A stretch of DNA of 12,427 bases, taken from contig JAPKBK010000024.1 of NCBI GenBank assembly GCA_028823435.1, positions 1 to 12,427 on the forward strand. The letters are read 5' to 3'. The notes beneath the pieces were generated by a model that ran no database searches, had not been told where the DNA came from, and worked only from the letters and a program-made list of their open reading frames with translations. Positions within the stretch are counted from its first letter, which is position 1, and the number at the start of each line of letters is the position of its first letter. Source of the stretch: Flavobacteriales bacterium. GTDB lineage: Bacteria > Bacteroidota > Bacteroidia > Flavobacteriales_D > Sanyastnellaceae. Below, in pieces: positions 1 to 6,162 of this stretch. The translations under genes and the position numbers were made by a program.

Positions 1-1194
1 AATCGGAACTGGATCTTTACCGAATGTGTGTTTCATTGCGAGAGAGGCAGCGTGATACGCGGGGCTGTCGGTAGGTGTGACAGCAGGCGTTGCACCATGC
101 ATTTCCGTGACCTTAACGGTCACACTTGGCGGCGCGATTTTATTAAAGTGCTTTGTGAAGAGTTTGGTGATTTTTTCGTGGTCCTGATAAGGCACAAGTC
201 TCATACTCACTTTTGCTGTCGCCTTTGAGGCGATCACTGTTTTTGCGCCTTCCTTCATATAGCCACCCCAGATACCATTAATATCTAGTGTGGGGCGAAT
301 ACTCATTCTCTCAGTCGGAGAATAACCGCGTTCCCCTTCGTGCGCTCCGATACCTATGCTGTCCCTGTGTGCCGCTTCATTAAAAGGCGCGCGGGCCATA
401 TCTTCTCGTTCATCTTTTGTGAGTTCGAGAACGTCGTCATAAAATCCTTCAACCGCAATGCGCTGGTCTTCGTCTTTAAGGGACGCAATCATCTCACACA
501 AAATATTAATGGGATTGGGAGCCGCTCCTCCGTAAAGACCACTGTGGAGATCACGGTTGGGACCCGTGACTTCTACCTCAACATATGAAAGCCCTCTGAG
601 TCCGACAGTAATGGATGGGATATCATTTGAAATAATTCCCGTATCGCTTACCAAAACGACATCCGCTGAAAGTTTTTCTTTGTGCTTTTCGAGAAATGTA
701 TCTAGATGTGAACTCCCCACTTCTTCTTCGCCCTCAATAATAAATTTAATATTGCAAGGAACGTCACCACTCGCTTTCATTGATTCCAGTGCCTTGACAT
801 GCATAAACATTTGGCCTTTGTCATCACACGCACCTCTTGCAAAAATGGCACCTTCGGGATGCTTGGGCGTTGTTTTAATGATCGGATCAAAAGCTGGGTT
901 ATCCCAAAGATCAATCGGATCAGGAGGTTGAACATCGTAATGTCCATATACGAGGACGGTAGGTGCCTCATCACTCACATGATACTCCCCGAATACAATT
1001 GGATGTCCTGGTGTCGCCATAACTTCCACATTGCTTGCGCCAGCCTGTTGAAGAGAACTTGCAACGGCTTCGGCACAGCGTTTTACATCGTCATTAAAAG
1101 TAGGGTCAGCAGAAACTGAGGGGATTCTTAACAGGTCACACAATTCGTCCAGCATACGCTGACGATTTTTATCAATATAATCTTTAATGTCCAT
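1..1194 (-). CDS. M20 family metallo-dipeptidase (3' end outside the window)
   Basis: Cytosolic zinc dipeptidase of the M20/CNDP-like group, hydrolysing short peptides to amino acids. I read 398 codons in one open frame, starting at the ATG whose first base is 1194 and running off the window at base 1. Family members are about 455-465 residues, so roughly 60 C-terminal residues are missing, including the last expected metal-ligand histidine. Visible metal and catalytic motifs: GHYDVQP (His85, Asp87), RGACDDKGQ (Asp124), EGEEEVGS (Glu157 as catalytic base, Glu158 as ligand), SDTG (Asp184). The dimerisation-domain motif DLHSGLYGGAAPNP is at about 215-228. The order matches the split catalytic/lid/catalytic layout of M20 enzymes. 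It is divergent from proline dehydrogenase, which would fit peptide catabolism; that link is inference. Family call secure; substrate preference not visible. Confidence 0.93.
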   Translation of the reverse strand, partial: MDIKDYIDKNRQRMLDELCDLLRIPSVSADPTFNDDVKRCAEAVASSLQQAGASNVEVMATPGHPIVFGEYHVSDEAPTVLVYGHYDVQPPDPIDLWDNPAFDPIIKTTPKHPEGAIFARGACDDKGQMFMHVKALESMKASGDVPCNIKFIIEGEEEVGSSHLDTFLEKHKEKLSADVVLVSDTGIISNDIPSITVGLRGLSYVEVEVTGPNRDLHSGLYGGAAPNPINILCEMIASLKDEDQRIAVEGFYDDVLELTKDEREDMARAPFNEAAHRDSIGIGAHEGERGYSPTERMSIRPTLDINGIWGGYMKEGAKTVIASKATAKVSMRLVPYQDHEKITKLFTKHFNKIAPPSVTVKVTEMHGATPAVTPTDSPAYHAASLAMKHTFGKDPVPI

Positions 1195-1197
1195 GGT

Positions 1198-1205
1198 CAA
1201 ATGTA
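1198..1205 (-). promoter_or_regulatory. Bacteroidota-type -7 element for the dipeptidase
   Basis: The minus strand reads TACATTTG, an exact match to the Bacteroidota TAnnTTTG element, ending three bases before the dipeptidase ATG. Transcription would start at or next to the start codon, so the mRNA would be nearly leaderless. A TTG upstream on the same strand (1232-1230) lies 24 bases away, longer than the usual 17-23. Suggestive only. Confidence 0.35.
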
Positions 1206-1222
1206 CAAAGGGGGAGCCTACC

Positions 1223-1230
1223 TATCTTTG
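1223..1230 (+). promoter_or_regulatory. Bacteroidota-type -7 element for proline dehydrogenase
   Basis: TATCTTTG matches TAnnTTTG exactly. An ATG triplet at 1201-1203, one mismatch from the TTG -33 element, lies 19 bases upstream. Transcription would start near 1235-1238, giving a leader of about ten bases before the ATG at 1246. The element falls inside the reading frame if the gene were started at 1201, which argues for the later start. Confidence 0.45.
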
Positions 1231-1245
1231 CAACTATTGAAAAAG

Positions 1246-2418
1246 ATGAGTAATAAAAACCTGCCCGATTTCAGAGATACAGAACGCGCATTCCGTCATT
1301 TGTCTGACAGGGATTTAAGTCGTGGAAGATTGCTGTTTGAGCTTTTAAGTCGTCCATGGCTGGTCGCAATAGGAAGCTTTTTTGCCCGATTCGCGCTGTT
1401 CATCCACTTGCCCATTGGATGGGCGATTAGGCCTACAGTGTATGCACAATTTTGTGGGGGTGAGAATGTTGACGAATCCGAGGAAACAATTGCATTGCTG
1501 TATACCAGCAAAGTCATGACCATTCTTGACTACAGTGCTGAAGGGGTGGATGCGGAAAACGATTTAGACTTTACGTGTTCTGAAGTTTTAAAAACTGTCG
1601 AGGCTGCAGCACATGATCCAAGACATGCATTTGCTGTTTTTAAGCCCAGTGGGCTTTCTAGCAATTCTCTTTTAATGAAAAAGAAGAAGGATTTTTCCGA
1701 AAATGATCTTGCAGCATGGGAAAGAGTCGAGCGAAGAGTGCGATCTATATGTGCCGCAACAGCAGAAGCTGGTGGGCGTGTATTAATCGATGCGGAAGAG
1801 AGCTGGATTCAAGACAACATCGATGAACTTGCTGAAGACATGATGTCTGACTTTAATCGAGAAACAGCTATCGTCTTTACAACAGCCCAACTTTACCGTC
1901 ATGACCGGCTCGCATACATTAAGGATTTAACAAGAAAGGCAAATGAGGCGGGCTTCATCGCAGGGGTTAAACTGGTGCGTGGCGCTTATATGGAAAAGGA
2001 AAGAGAAAGAGCTGAAGAAAGAGGCTACAATTCTCCAATTCATACAGATAAAAAATCTACCGATTTGGATTTCGATGATGCTGTCAAATTCTGCCTTGAG
2101 AATTTAGAACGTGTACATCTTTTTTGTGGGTCACATAACGAGGAAAGCAACATGAATCTTTGTGAGGCAATGGCGGATATGGGCATTGCAAATAACGACA
2201 AGAGAATAACTTTCTCACAGCTTCTTGGAATGAGTGACCCCATCACGTTTAACCTTGCGGATCATGGATACAACGTTGCCAAATATGTCCCTTATGGACC
2301 GATTCGTGAAGCCATGCCATATCTGATTCGACGTGCAAAAGAGAACACCTCTGTGGCAGGCCAAACCTCAAGAGAACTGACCCTCATAAGAGAAGAAATA
2401 GCAAGACGTAAATCGTGA
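1246..2418 (+). CDS. Proline dehydrogenase (monofunctional, FAD-dependent)
   Basis: Oxidises L-proline to delta-1-pyrroline-5-carboxylate using FAD and passes electrons to the membrane quinone pool; first step of proline catabolism. With the start at 1246 the protein is 390 residues. The frame is also open from an ATG at 1201, but that adds 15 residues (MYKGGAYLSL...) spanning the probable promoter, so I prefer 1246. Motifs of the PRODH beta/alpha barrel: LIDAEESWIQ (about 180-189), KLVRGAYMEKERERA (242-256), FSQLLGMSD (323-331), and YVPYGP followed by PYLIRRAKEN near the C-terminus, where Arg362/Arg363 should hold the proline carboxylate. There is no P5C dehydrogenase or DNA-binding part, so it is not a PutA fusion. 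No Shine-Dalgarno sequence precedes the start. The stop overlaps the next gene by four bases. The symbol putA is avoided because the enzyme is monofunctional. Confidence 0.93.
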   Translation: MSNKNLPDFRDTERAFRHLSDRDLSRGRLLFELLSRPWLVAIGSFFARFALFIHLPIGWAIRPTVYAQFCGGENVDESEETIALLYTSKVMTILDYSAEGVDAENDLDFTCSEVLKTVEAAAHDPRHAFAVFKPSGLSSNSLLMKKKKDFSENDLAAWERVERRVRSICAATAEAGGRVLIDAEESWIQDNIDELAEDMMSDFNRETAIVFTTAQLYRHDRLAYIKDLTRKANEAGFIAGVKLVRGAYMEKERERAEERGYNSPIHTDKKSTDLDFDDAVKFCLENLERVHLFCGSHNEESNMNLCEAMADMGIANNDKRITFSQLLGMSDPITFNLADHGYNVAKYVPYGPIREAMPYLIRRAKENTSVAGQTSRELTLIREEIARRKS

Positions 2419-2822
2419 ACTATCTCATCCTCACAACAGGCTTCATTTTTATTGGGATTACAATGGAAGTAATTGCCACATCCATCTTAGACTTTATCAA
2501 GTCAAGAGATCCGAGACTTAAGGGCGAAACCTATCTTTGGATGCTGCCCATTTACGCTGTCGTACCCTTCATATATATGTTCGTGACAAGTACTTTCGGA
2601 GAATCGGGATGGATCGTAAAAGGCTTTGTTTATATGACGGCATTTTATTTACTTGAACTCGTCGCAGGACTGATAATTAAAGCGCTTGTGGGTGTGTCGC
2701 CTTGGAATTATAAAAACCACCGATTTCACTTCAAAGAGGTGATTTGTTTAGAGTACGCACCAGTTTGGTTTATTTATGGAGTCGTGGGAGAAATGTACTT
2801 TGAATTTTTAATCTCGATTTAA
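2415..2822 (+). CDS. Small multi-pass membrane protein, PF06541/TMEM229-like
   Basis: 135 residues with about four hydrophobic segments (roughly 4-26, 41-61, 67-92, 112-135). The motifs KGETYLWMLPIYA, ELVAGLI, SPWNY and EYAPVWFIYGVVGE recall the family Pfam calls putative ABC-transporter type IV (PF06541), which also covers animal TMEM229. No function is established to my knowledge, and no ATPase or other transport subunit is adjacent. The start is GTG at 2415, inside the TGA of proline dehydrogenase (GTGA overlap), which implies translational coupling. The next ATG, at 2463, would remove most of the first membrane segment and is a poorer choice. A role linked to the membrane-bound proline oxidation step is possible but is only inferred from coupling. 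Family assignment is from recalled motif pattern. Confidence 0.78.
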   Translation: MNYLILTTGFIFIGITMEVIATSILDFIKSRDPRLKGETYLWMLPIYAVVPFIYMFVTSTFGESGWIVKGFVYMTAFYLLELVAGLIIKALVGVSPWNYKNHRFHFKEVICLEYAPVWFIYGVVGEMYFEFLISI

Positions 2823-2836
2823 CTCAAAGGTGAGTT
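2821..2836. terminator. Possible hairpin between converging genes
   Basis: AACTCA-AAGG-TGAGTT is a perfect six-base stem with a four-base loop, starting at the stop codon of the PF06541-like gene and facing the end of the receptor gene. There is no T-run on either strand, so it is not a canonical intrinsic terminator. Its location between convergent ends is the main reason to list it. Confidence 0.3.
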
Positions 2837-2860
2837 GTGATTAAAAGGAGGTGATTAAAA
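2837..2860 (+). repeat. Direct repeat GTGATTAAAA x2 enclosing an SD-like core
   Basis: GTGATTAAAA occurs at 2837-2846 and again at 2851-2860, separated by GGAG. Together they create AAAGGAGGTGAT at 2844-2855, equal to the extended Shine-Dalgarno consensus. No start codon follows on the plus strand at a useful distance. The second copy includes the stop codon of the minus-strand receptor gene. Confidence 0.5.
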
Positions 2861-5134
2861 CTCGGAAACAAGCGTAAACCTCAGTGCTCTAGGCATTGTG
2901 GGACGCGAACCATAAGGTCGTCTCGCGACTACAAATGTCCCATTCAATACATTTGTTACCCCAAGTGAGAGCTTGATGTTCTCCGAAGCCAAATAAGAAA
3001 AACCGGAATCTAAGATGACGGAAGCGTCTGTTGCAGATGTTTGATTTATATCTCCTTGACCCGCTTCTGTCCTCATTGAAGAAGTGTATCGGCCACTTAT
3101 ATCAGCGGAGACATCACCTATCTCTAAGGAAGCTACAATAGAAAGTTGATGCGGCGCGAGATATGGAAAAGCATCGCCCATTTCCACGTCACCCCATGAA
3201 TCCAATTCACTTGAGAATGTGTTTGAAAAATGTGCATCTGTATAGGTATATGCCATACGAATAGGCATAGATAGGTGGTCAAATGGTCCATCCATAAATG
3301 GATCTATGGACAATTCGAACTCCAACCCCTGTGCAATTGCTGAACCTCCGTTGTAAAGTTCTCCCGAGCCCGATCCACCTGATGCATTGAGATCCGCTCC
3401 GAGCAGATTTGAATAATTGTTTGAAAACAAGACCAATTGAGCGGAAGAATAGCGGTGAGAAAACCTCAAACCAAGTTCAAAATTCATTGACAATTCGGGA
3501 CTTGTTTCAGGGTTTGATCCTGGTGGTATAAATCCTCTGTGAATGCCCGTGAAAACATCAAATAGTGTTGACATGTTATAATTAATTCCCAAACCAGGCA
3601 GGATAACAGAAACATCGTTTGATCTGTAATCTGCATCTCCAAGACGGTCTAGATCTGAAGCTCCATAGTTGAAACTCTCAAAATTGATGCGCTCGTGGCG
3701 GATTCCAGGCGTAAATGTAAAATCTCCAAAATGGAAAGTACCGCGAAGATATGAGGCGAGAGCGGTCGCAAATTCCTCTTTGTTTCCTGCCGTTCCATGA
3801 ACACCCGGCGTCACAAGCGCCATCTGCCCATCAACCATAGAATAGCGATCGCGCCATTGGAATCTATCTACGCCGTCACGATGTAATCTGATGCCATAAA
3901 TGATTCGGTTTGTTGTTGTTTCTGACGGATTCCCAAACTTAAATATACCCCTGTGTTGAATTCCTTGCGCGAAATAACTTCTGTTGTTTGCTTTGACATC
4001 TAAGCCTGCGCCGTCGGGAGTTGAAGATCCAGAGAGATATGAAAATGGGGCTGAATAAACATCTGGAGAATCTAAAATACTTCCTAGTTTAACGACATTT
4101 CCAGTAGAATCAATCACGCGATCTAGCTTATACCAGTTCCGATCAAAAGTCGTTCTGTAGAAGTCCGTGGTAAATTCAAGGGATTTAGAGGGTTCGATTT
4201 TGTGGGACACCACGACCTGAGTTTGGCGGGAGGTCATCACATCTTCTGAACTGGCAGAATATCGGCGAAATGGTGACAAAACAAAATCGTCCGCTGAAAG
4301 GCCTAAATAAGTTTCATTTGATACTTCTTCCACATCCCCAACTTTAAGCGTAATTGATTGGAATGTTTTTGCAGATGAAGGAGTCGAATAACGCAATTTC
4401 ATGAGCCGATCTGATTTGTCAAATCCAGTGGAAGCTCCATTGTCAAGCGTCTTGAATCCATCTGACCCCAGTTGAAGGTATTCTACAAGATATCCGAAAG
4501 TTCCTTTTGGGGTTACTTTTGACCCACCTACCGTTGTATGGATTTTGTTGGACCCAAACGACCCCATCATCATTTTAAAGGTTGCCCCACTATTCTCAGG
4601 TATCGTGCTCGAAATGAGATTAATCGCACCCGCAGCAGTTTGCGGACCGAAGGCAATTTGGCTTGAACCTTTAAGAATTTCTATTGAAGACATTCTCGCG
4701 ATAGACGGGAAATAATATGCGGCAGAAGCTGTATATGGTGCAGGAGCAATAAGAATACCATCTTCCATGATACTGATACGAGAAGACCTTTCCGTACCTG
4801 ATCCACGAAGACCTATATTAGGTCGGAGCCCAAATCCATCTTCCTCTGTGATGTTAACGCCAGATACGGTCCGCAGTGTTCGAAGAGGGTCCGAATAGGA
4901 AAAACGATTAAGTTCCTTCGTCGTGATCAGGTGGAGAGAACCTGGGACCTCATCGAGGCCAGAAGCACCGGAAGCCAATCCTACTGCAGAAACTGTTGCT
5001 TCTGGTATACCATGCCAAAGAGAGATCATTTCAGAAACAGAATCTGTCTCCAAGGCGCTTGGAAATATATCTTGGGAGTGGTATTCTCCGATTATTAAGA
5101 ATATAGAAAAGAGGAATAGGTACGTTGATTTCAT
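2855..5134 (-). CDS. TonB-dependent outer-membrane receptor, FecA-like
   Basis: 759-residue outer-membrane beta-barrel receptor that would import a scarce ligand using TonB energy. A signal peptide (about 1-20, cut near HSQ) is followed by a short linker with a TonB-box-like stretch (EATVSAVGL, 45-53). The plug is at about 60-178, with NIGLRGSGTERSS, SIMEDGILIAPAPY, AAYYFPSI, ILKGSSQIAFGPQ and TAAGAINLISS, a pattern shared with FecA-type receptors. The barrel fills the rest and ends in Phe (FTLVSEF), as expected for BAM recognition. It lacks the N-terminal carboxypeptidase-regulatory-like domain of its neighbour and has no STN signalling domain, so FecI/FecR-type regulation is unlikely. It lies 78 bases downstream of the DUF4249 gene on the same strand and may be third in that operon. 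The ligand cannot be read from the sequence; iron chelate is the default family guess, and a non-iron cofactor is possible. Confidence 0.9.
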   Translation of the reverse strand: MKSTYLFLFSIFLIIGEYHSQDIFPSALETDSVSEMISLWHGIPEATVSAVGLASGASGLDEVPGSLHLITTKELNRFSYSDPLRTLRTVSGVNITEEDGFGLRPNIGLRGSGTERSSRISIMEDGILIAPAPYTASAAYYFPSIARMSSIEILKGSSQIAFGPQTAAGAINLISSTIPENSGATFKMMMGSFGSNKIHTTVGGSKVTPKGTFGYLVEYLQLGSDGFKTLDNGASTGFDKSDRLMKLRYSTPSSAKTFQSITLKVGDVEEVSNETYLGLSADDFVLSPFRRYSASSEDVMTSRQTQVVVSHKIEPSKSLEFTTDFYRTTFDRNWYKLDRVIDSTGNVVKLGSILDSPDVYSAPFSYLSGSSTPDGAGLDVKANNRSYFAQGIQHRGIFKFGNPSETTTNRIIYGIRLHRDGVDRFQWRDRYSMVDGQMALVTPGVHGTAGNKEEFATALASYLRGTFHFGDFTFTPGIRHERINFESFNYGASDLDRLGDADYRSNDVSVILPGLGINYNMSTLFDVFTGIHRGFIPPGSNPETSPELSMNFELGLRFSHRYSSAQLVLFSNNYSNLLGADLNASGGSGSGELYNGGSAIAQGLEFELSIDPFMDGPFDHLSMPIRMAYTYTDAHFSNTFSSELDSWGDVEMGDAFPYLAPHQLSIVASLEIGDVSADISGRYTSSMRTEAGQGDINQTSATDASVILDSGFSYLASENIKLSLGVTNVLNGTFVVARRPYGSRPTMPRALRFTLVSEF

Positions 5135-5138
5135 GGGG

Positions 5139-5170
5139 CAAATATTCCATGTATTTCAATGCCCAAACAA
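5139..5170 (-). promoter_or_regulatory. Weak promoter-like sequence before the FecA-like receptor
   Basis: The minus strand carries TTG (5170-5168), a 21-base spacer, then AATATTTG (5146-5139), one mismatch from TAnnTTTG. It ends four bases from the start codon, so a transcript from it would be almost leaderless. Part of this gap (5169-5188) also forms a weak six-base hairpin, AATACC/GGTATT. The receptor may have its own promoter in addition to read-through. Confidence 0.25.
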
Positions 5171-5212
5171 TACCCTTAAAAAGGTATTTAGACTCATTCT
5201 ACATAAGGAAAT

Positions 5213-6160
5213 CTAATCCACGATTAAAATGACCTCACTCGACAAACCAAAACACCCAAATCCACTGCTTACATTCGAATACAAAAGTGAAGGTTCTGCA
5301 AAGAAATCTGGACCTCCAGATAAATATGAATCCACACTTAAATAATAACTGGCCAGCTCTGGGCTGAGAGATTCAACTCTTACTCGTGTTGAAATCGGAG
5401 CCCATTTAGACGCTTCTGGGGTTGACTTGGTTAAGATTTGTACATCGTGTAATGCAGAAACTGCAGAAGATGAACTTTCATCTGAAACCATAATGACAGA
5501 AGATTCATCTTGACTTGTAAGACGTGTAATACGAGGGTCTGGTCTTGTTTGAAAACGCATCGCCATCCATTCCTCGTTGCCCGTGTCAATGTCTTGATAG
5601 AGTGCATCAATATGAATTAAATAGTTCTTCTTCACACCCAAGTTGTTGTCGAAATTAATTGTGTACACATCTTGAATCGACGGACCACCCCAGGGTGATG
5701 ATGTTGAGTCACCTTGATATTCATAGTTTACGTCAAACATAGGTTTTGAAGGCATGGTATTGGTGGCTGTGATCTGATCAAAACCTGGCGCATCAACGGT
5801 GAGTGTTGTCAGCCCTGAAGTCATCCCAAAGGTGTTTTCAAGATCTAATATATATATAGGATCAAAGAAGTCAGATTCTGACAAAGCGTAAAGCGTTTGC
5901 CCGGCTTCGTCAGTTAAAGTAACCACTGCACCTTGAACAGGTTGAGGGCCTTCAGCATCTATGACAGAAGCAGAGCTAGATATTTGTGCAAAAATCTTAT
6001 CATCCTGGTCATTGACAATTAATGTTGCTGTAAGCACAGGGATGTGGTCCGGAAAGGGGATTTCTTGAACCACTCCTTCCGTAAACTTCTCACAACTGTT
6101 GATTGTAAGTGCCAGGAGAAATACGAGAAGAAGAGGGCTATAAGAAGATAAATTTTTCAT
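5213..6160 (-). CDS. DUF4249 family outer-membrane lipoprotein
   Basis: 315-residue lipoprotein. I choose the ATG at 6160 (MKNLSSYSPL) over one at 6181: it gives a clean lipoprotein signal with a hydrophobic core and lipobox INSC (Cys23), and begins two bases after the upstream stop, whereas the earlier start would overlap that gene and add seven residues. After the Cys the pattern is typical of DUF4249: an acidic/proline linker, then a beta-sandwich-like segment with VLTATLIVND, SSSASVIDAEG and PVQGAVVTLTDEAG. The family is found in Bacteroidota next to TonB-dependent receptors and is thought to act as a surface partner, by analogy with SusD beside SusC; biochemical function is not established. 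Here the partner is clearly the upstream receptor, given the two-base gap. A serine-rich patch (SDESSSSAVS) sits mid-protein. Confidence 0.85.
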   Translation of the reverse strand: MKNLSSYSPLLLVFLLALTINSCEKFTEGVVQEIPFPDHIPVLTATLIVNDQDDKIFAQISSSASVIDAEGPQPVQGAVVTLTDEAGQTLYALSESDFFDPIYILDLENTFGMTSGLTTLTVDAPGFDQITATNTMPSKPMFDVNYEYQGDSTSSPWGGPSIQDVYTINFDNNLGVKKNYLIHIDALYQDIDTGNEEWMAMRFQTRPDPRITRLTSQDESSVIMVSDESSSSAVSALHDVQILTKSTPEASKWAPISTRVRVESLSPELASYYLSVDSYLSGGPDFFAEPSLLYSNVSSGFGCFGLSSEVILIVD

Positions 6161-6162
6161 GA

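Noticed and set aside
107..123. Inverted repeat GTGACC-TTAAC-GGTCAC
   Set aside because: It lies within the dipeptidase coding sequence and encodes a repetitive Val-Thr stretch (VTVKVT), so codon repetition explains it.
557..1119. Plus-strand open frames of 106-124 residues
   Set aside because: They lie opposite the dipeptidase frame, which has complete M20 motifs; the products show no domain pattern.
1201..1245. ATG at 1201 as start of proline dehydrogenase
   Set aside because: The extra 15 residues overlap an exact TAnnTTTG element and do not resemble a conserved N-terminus; 1246 is preferred.
5169..5188. Hairpin AATACC/GGTATT as a terminator between the DUF4249 and receptor genes
   Set aside because: The stem is only six A/T-rich pairs with an eight-base loop and no following T-run on the minus strand.
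5847..5858. TATATATATA run
   Set aside because: It is inside the DUF4249 gene, encoding Ile/Tyr codons in YIL, and is not in a promoter position.
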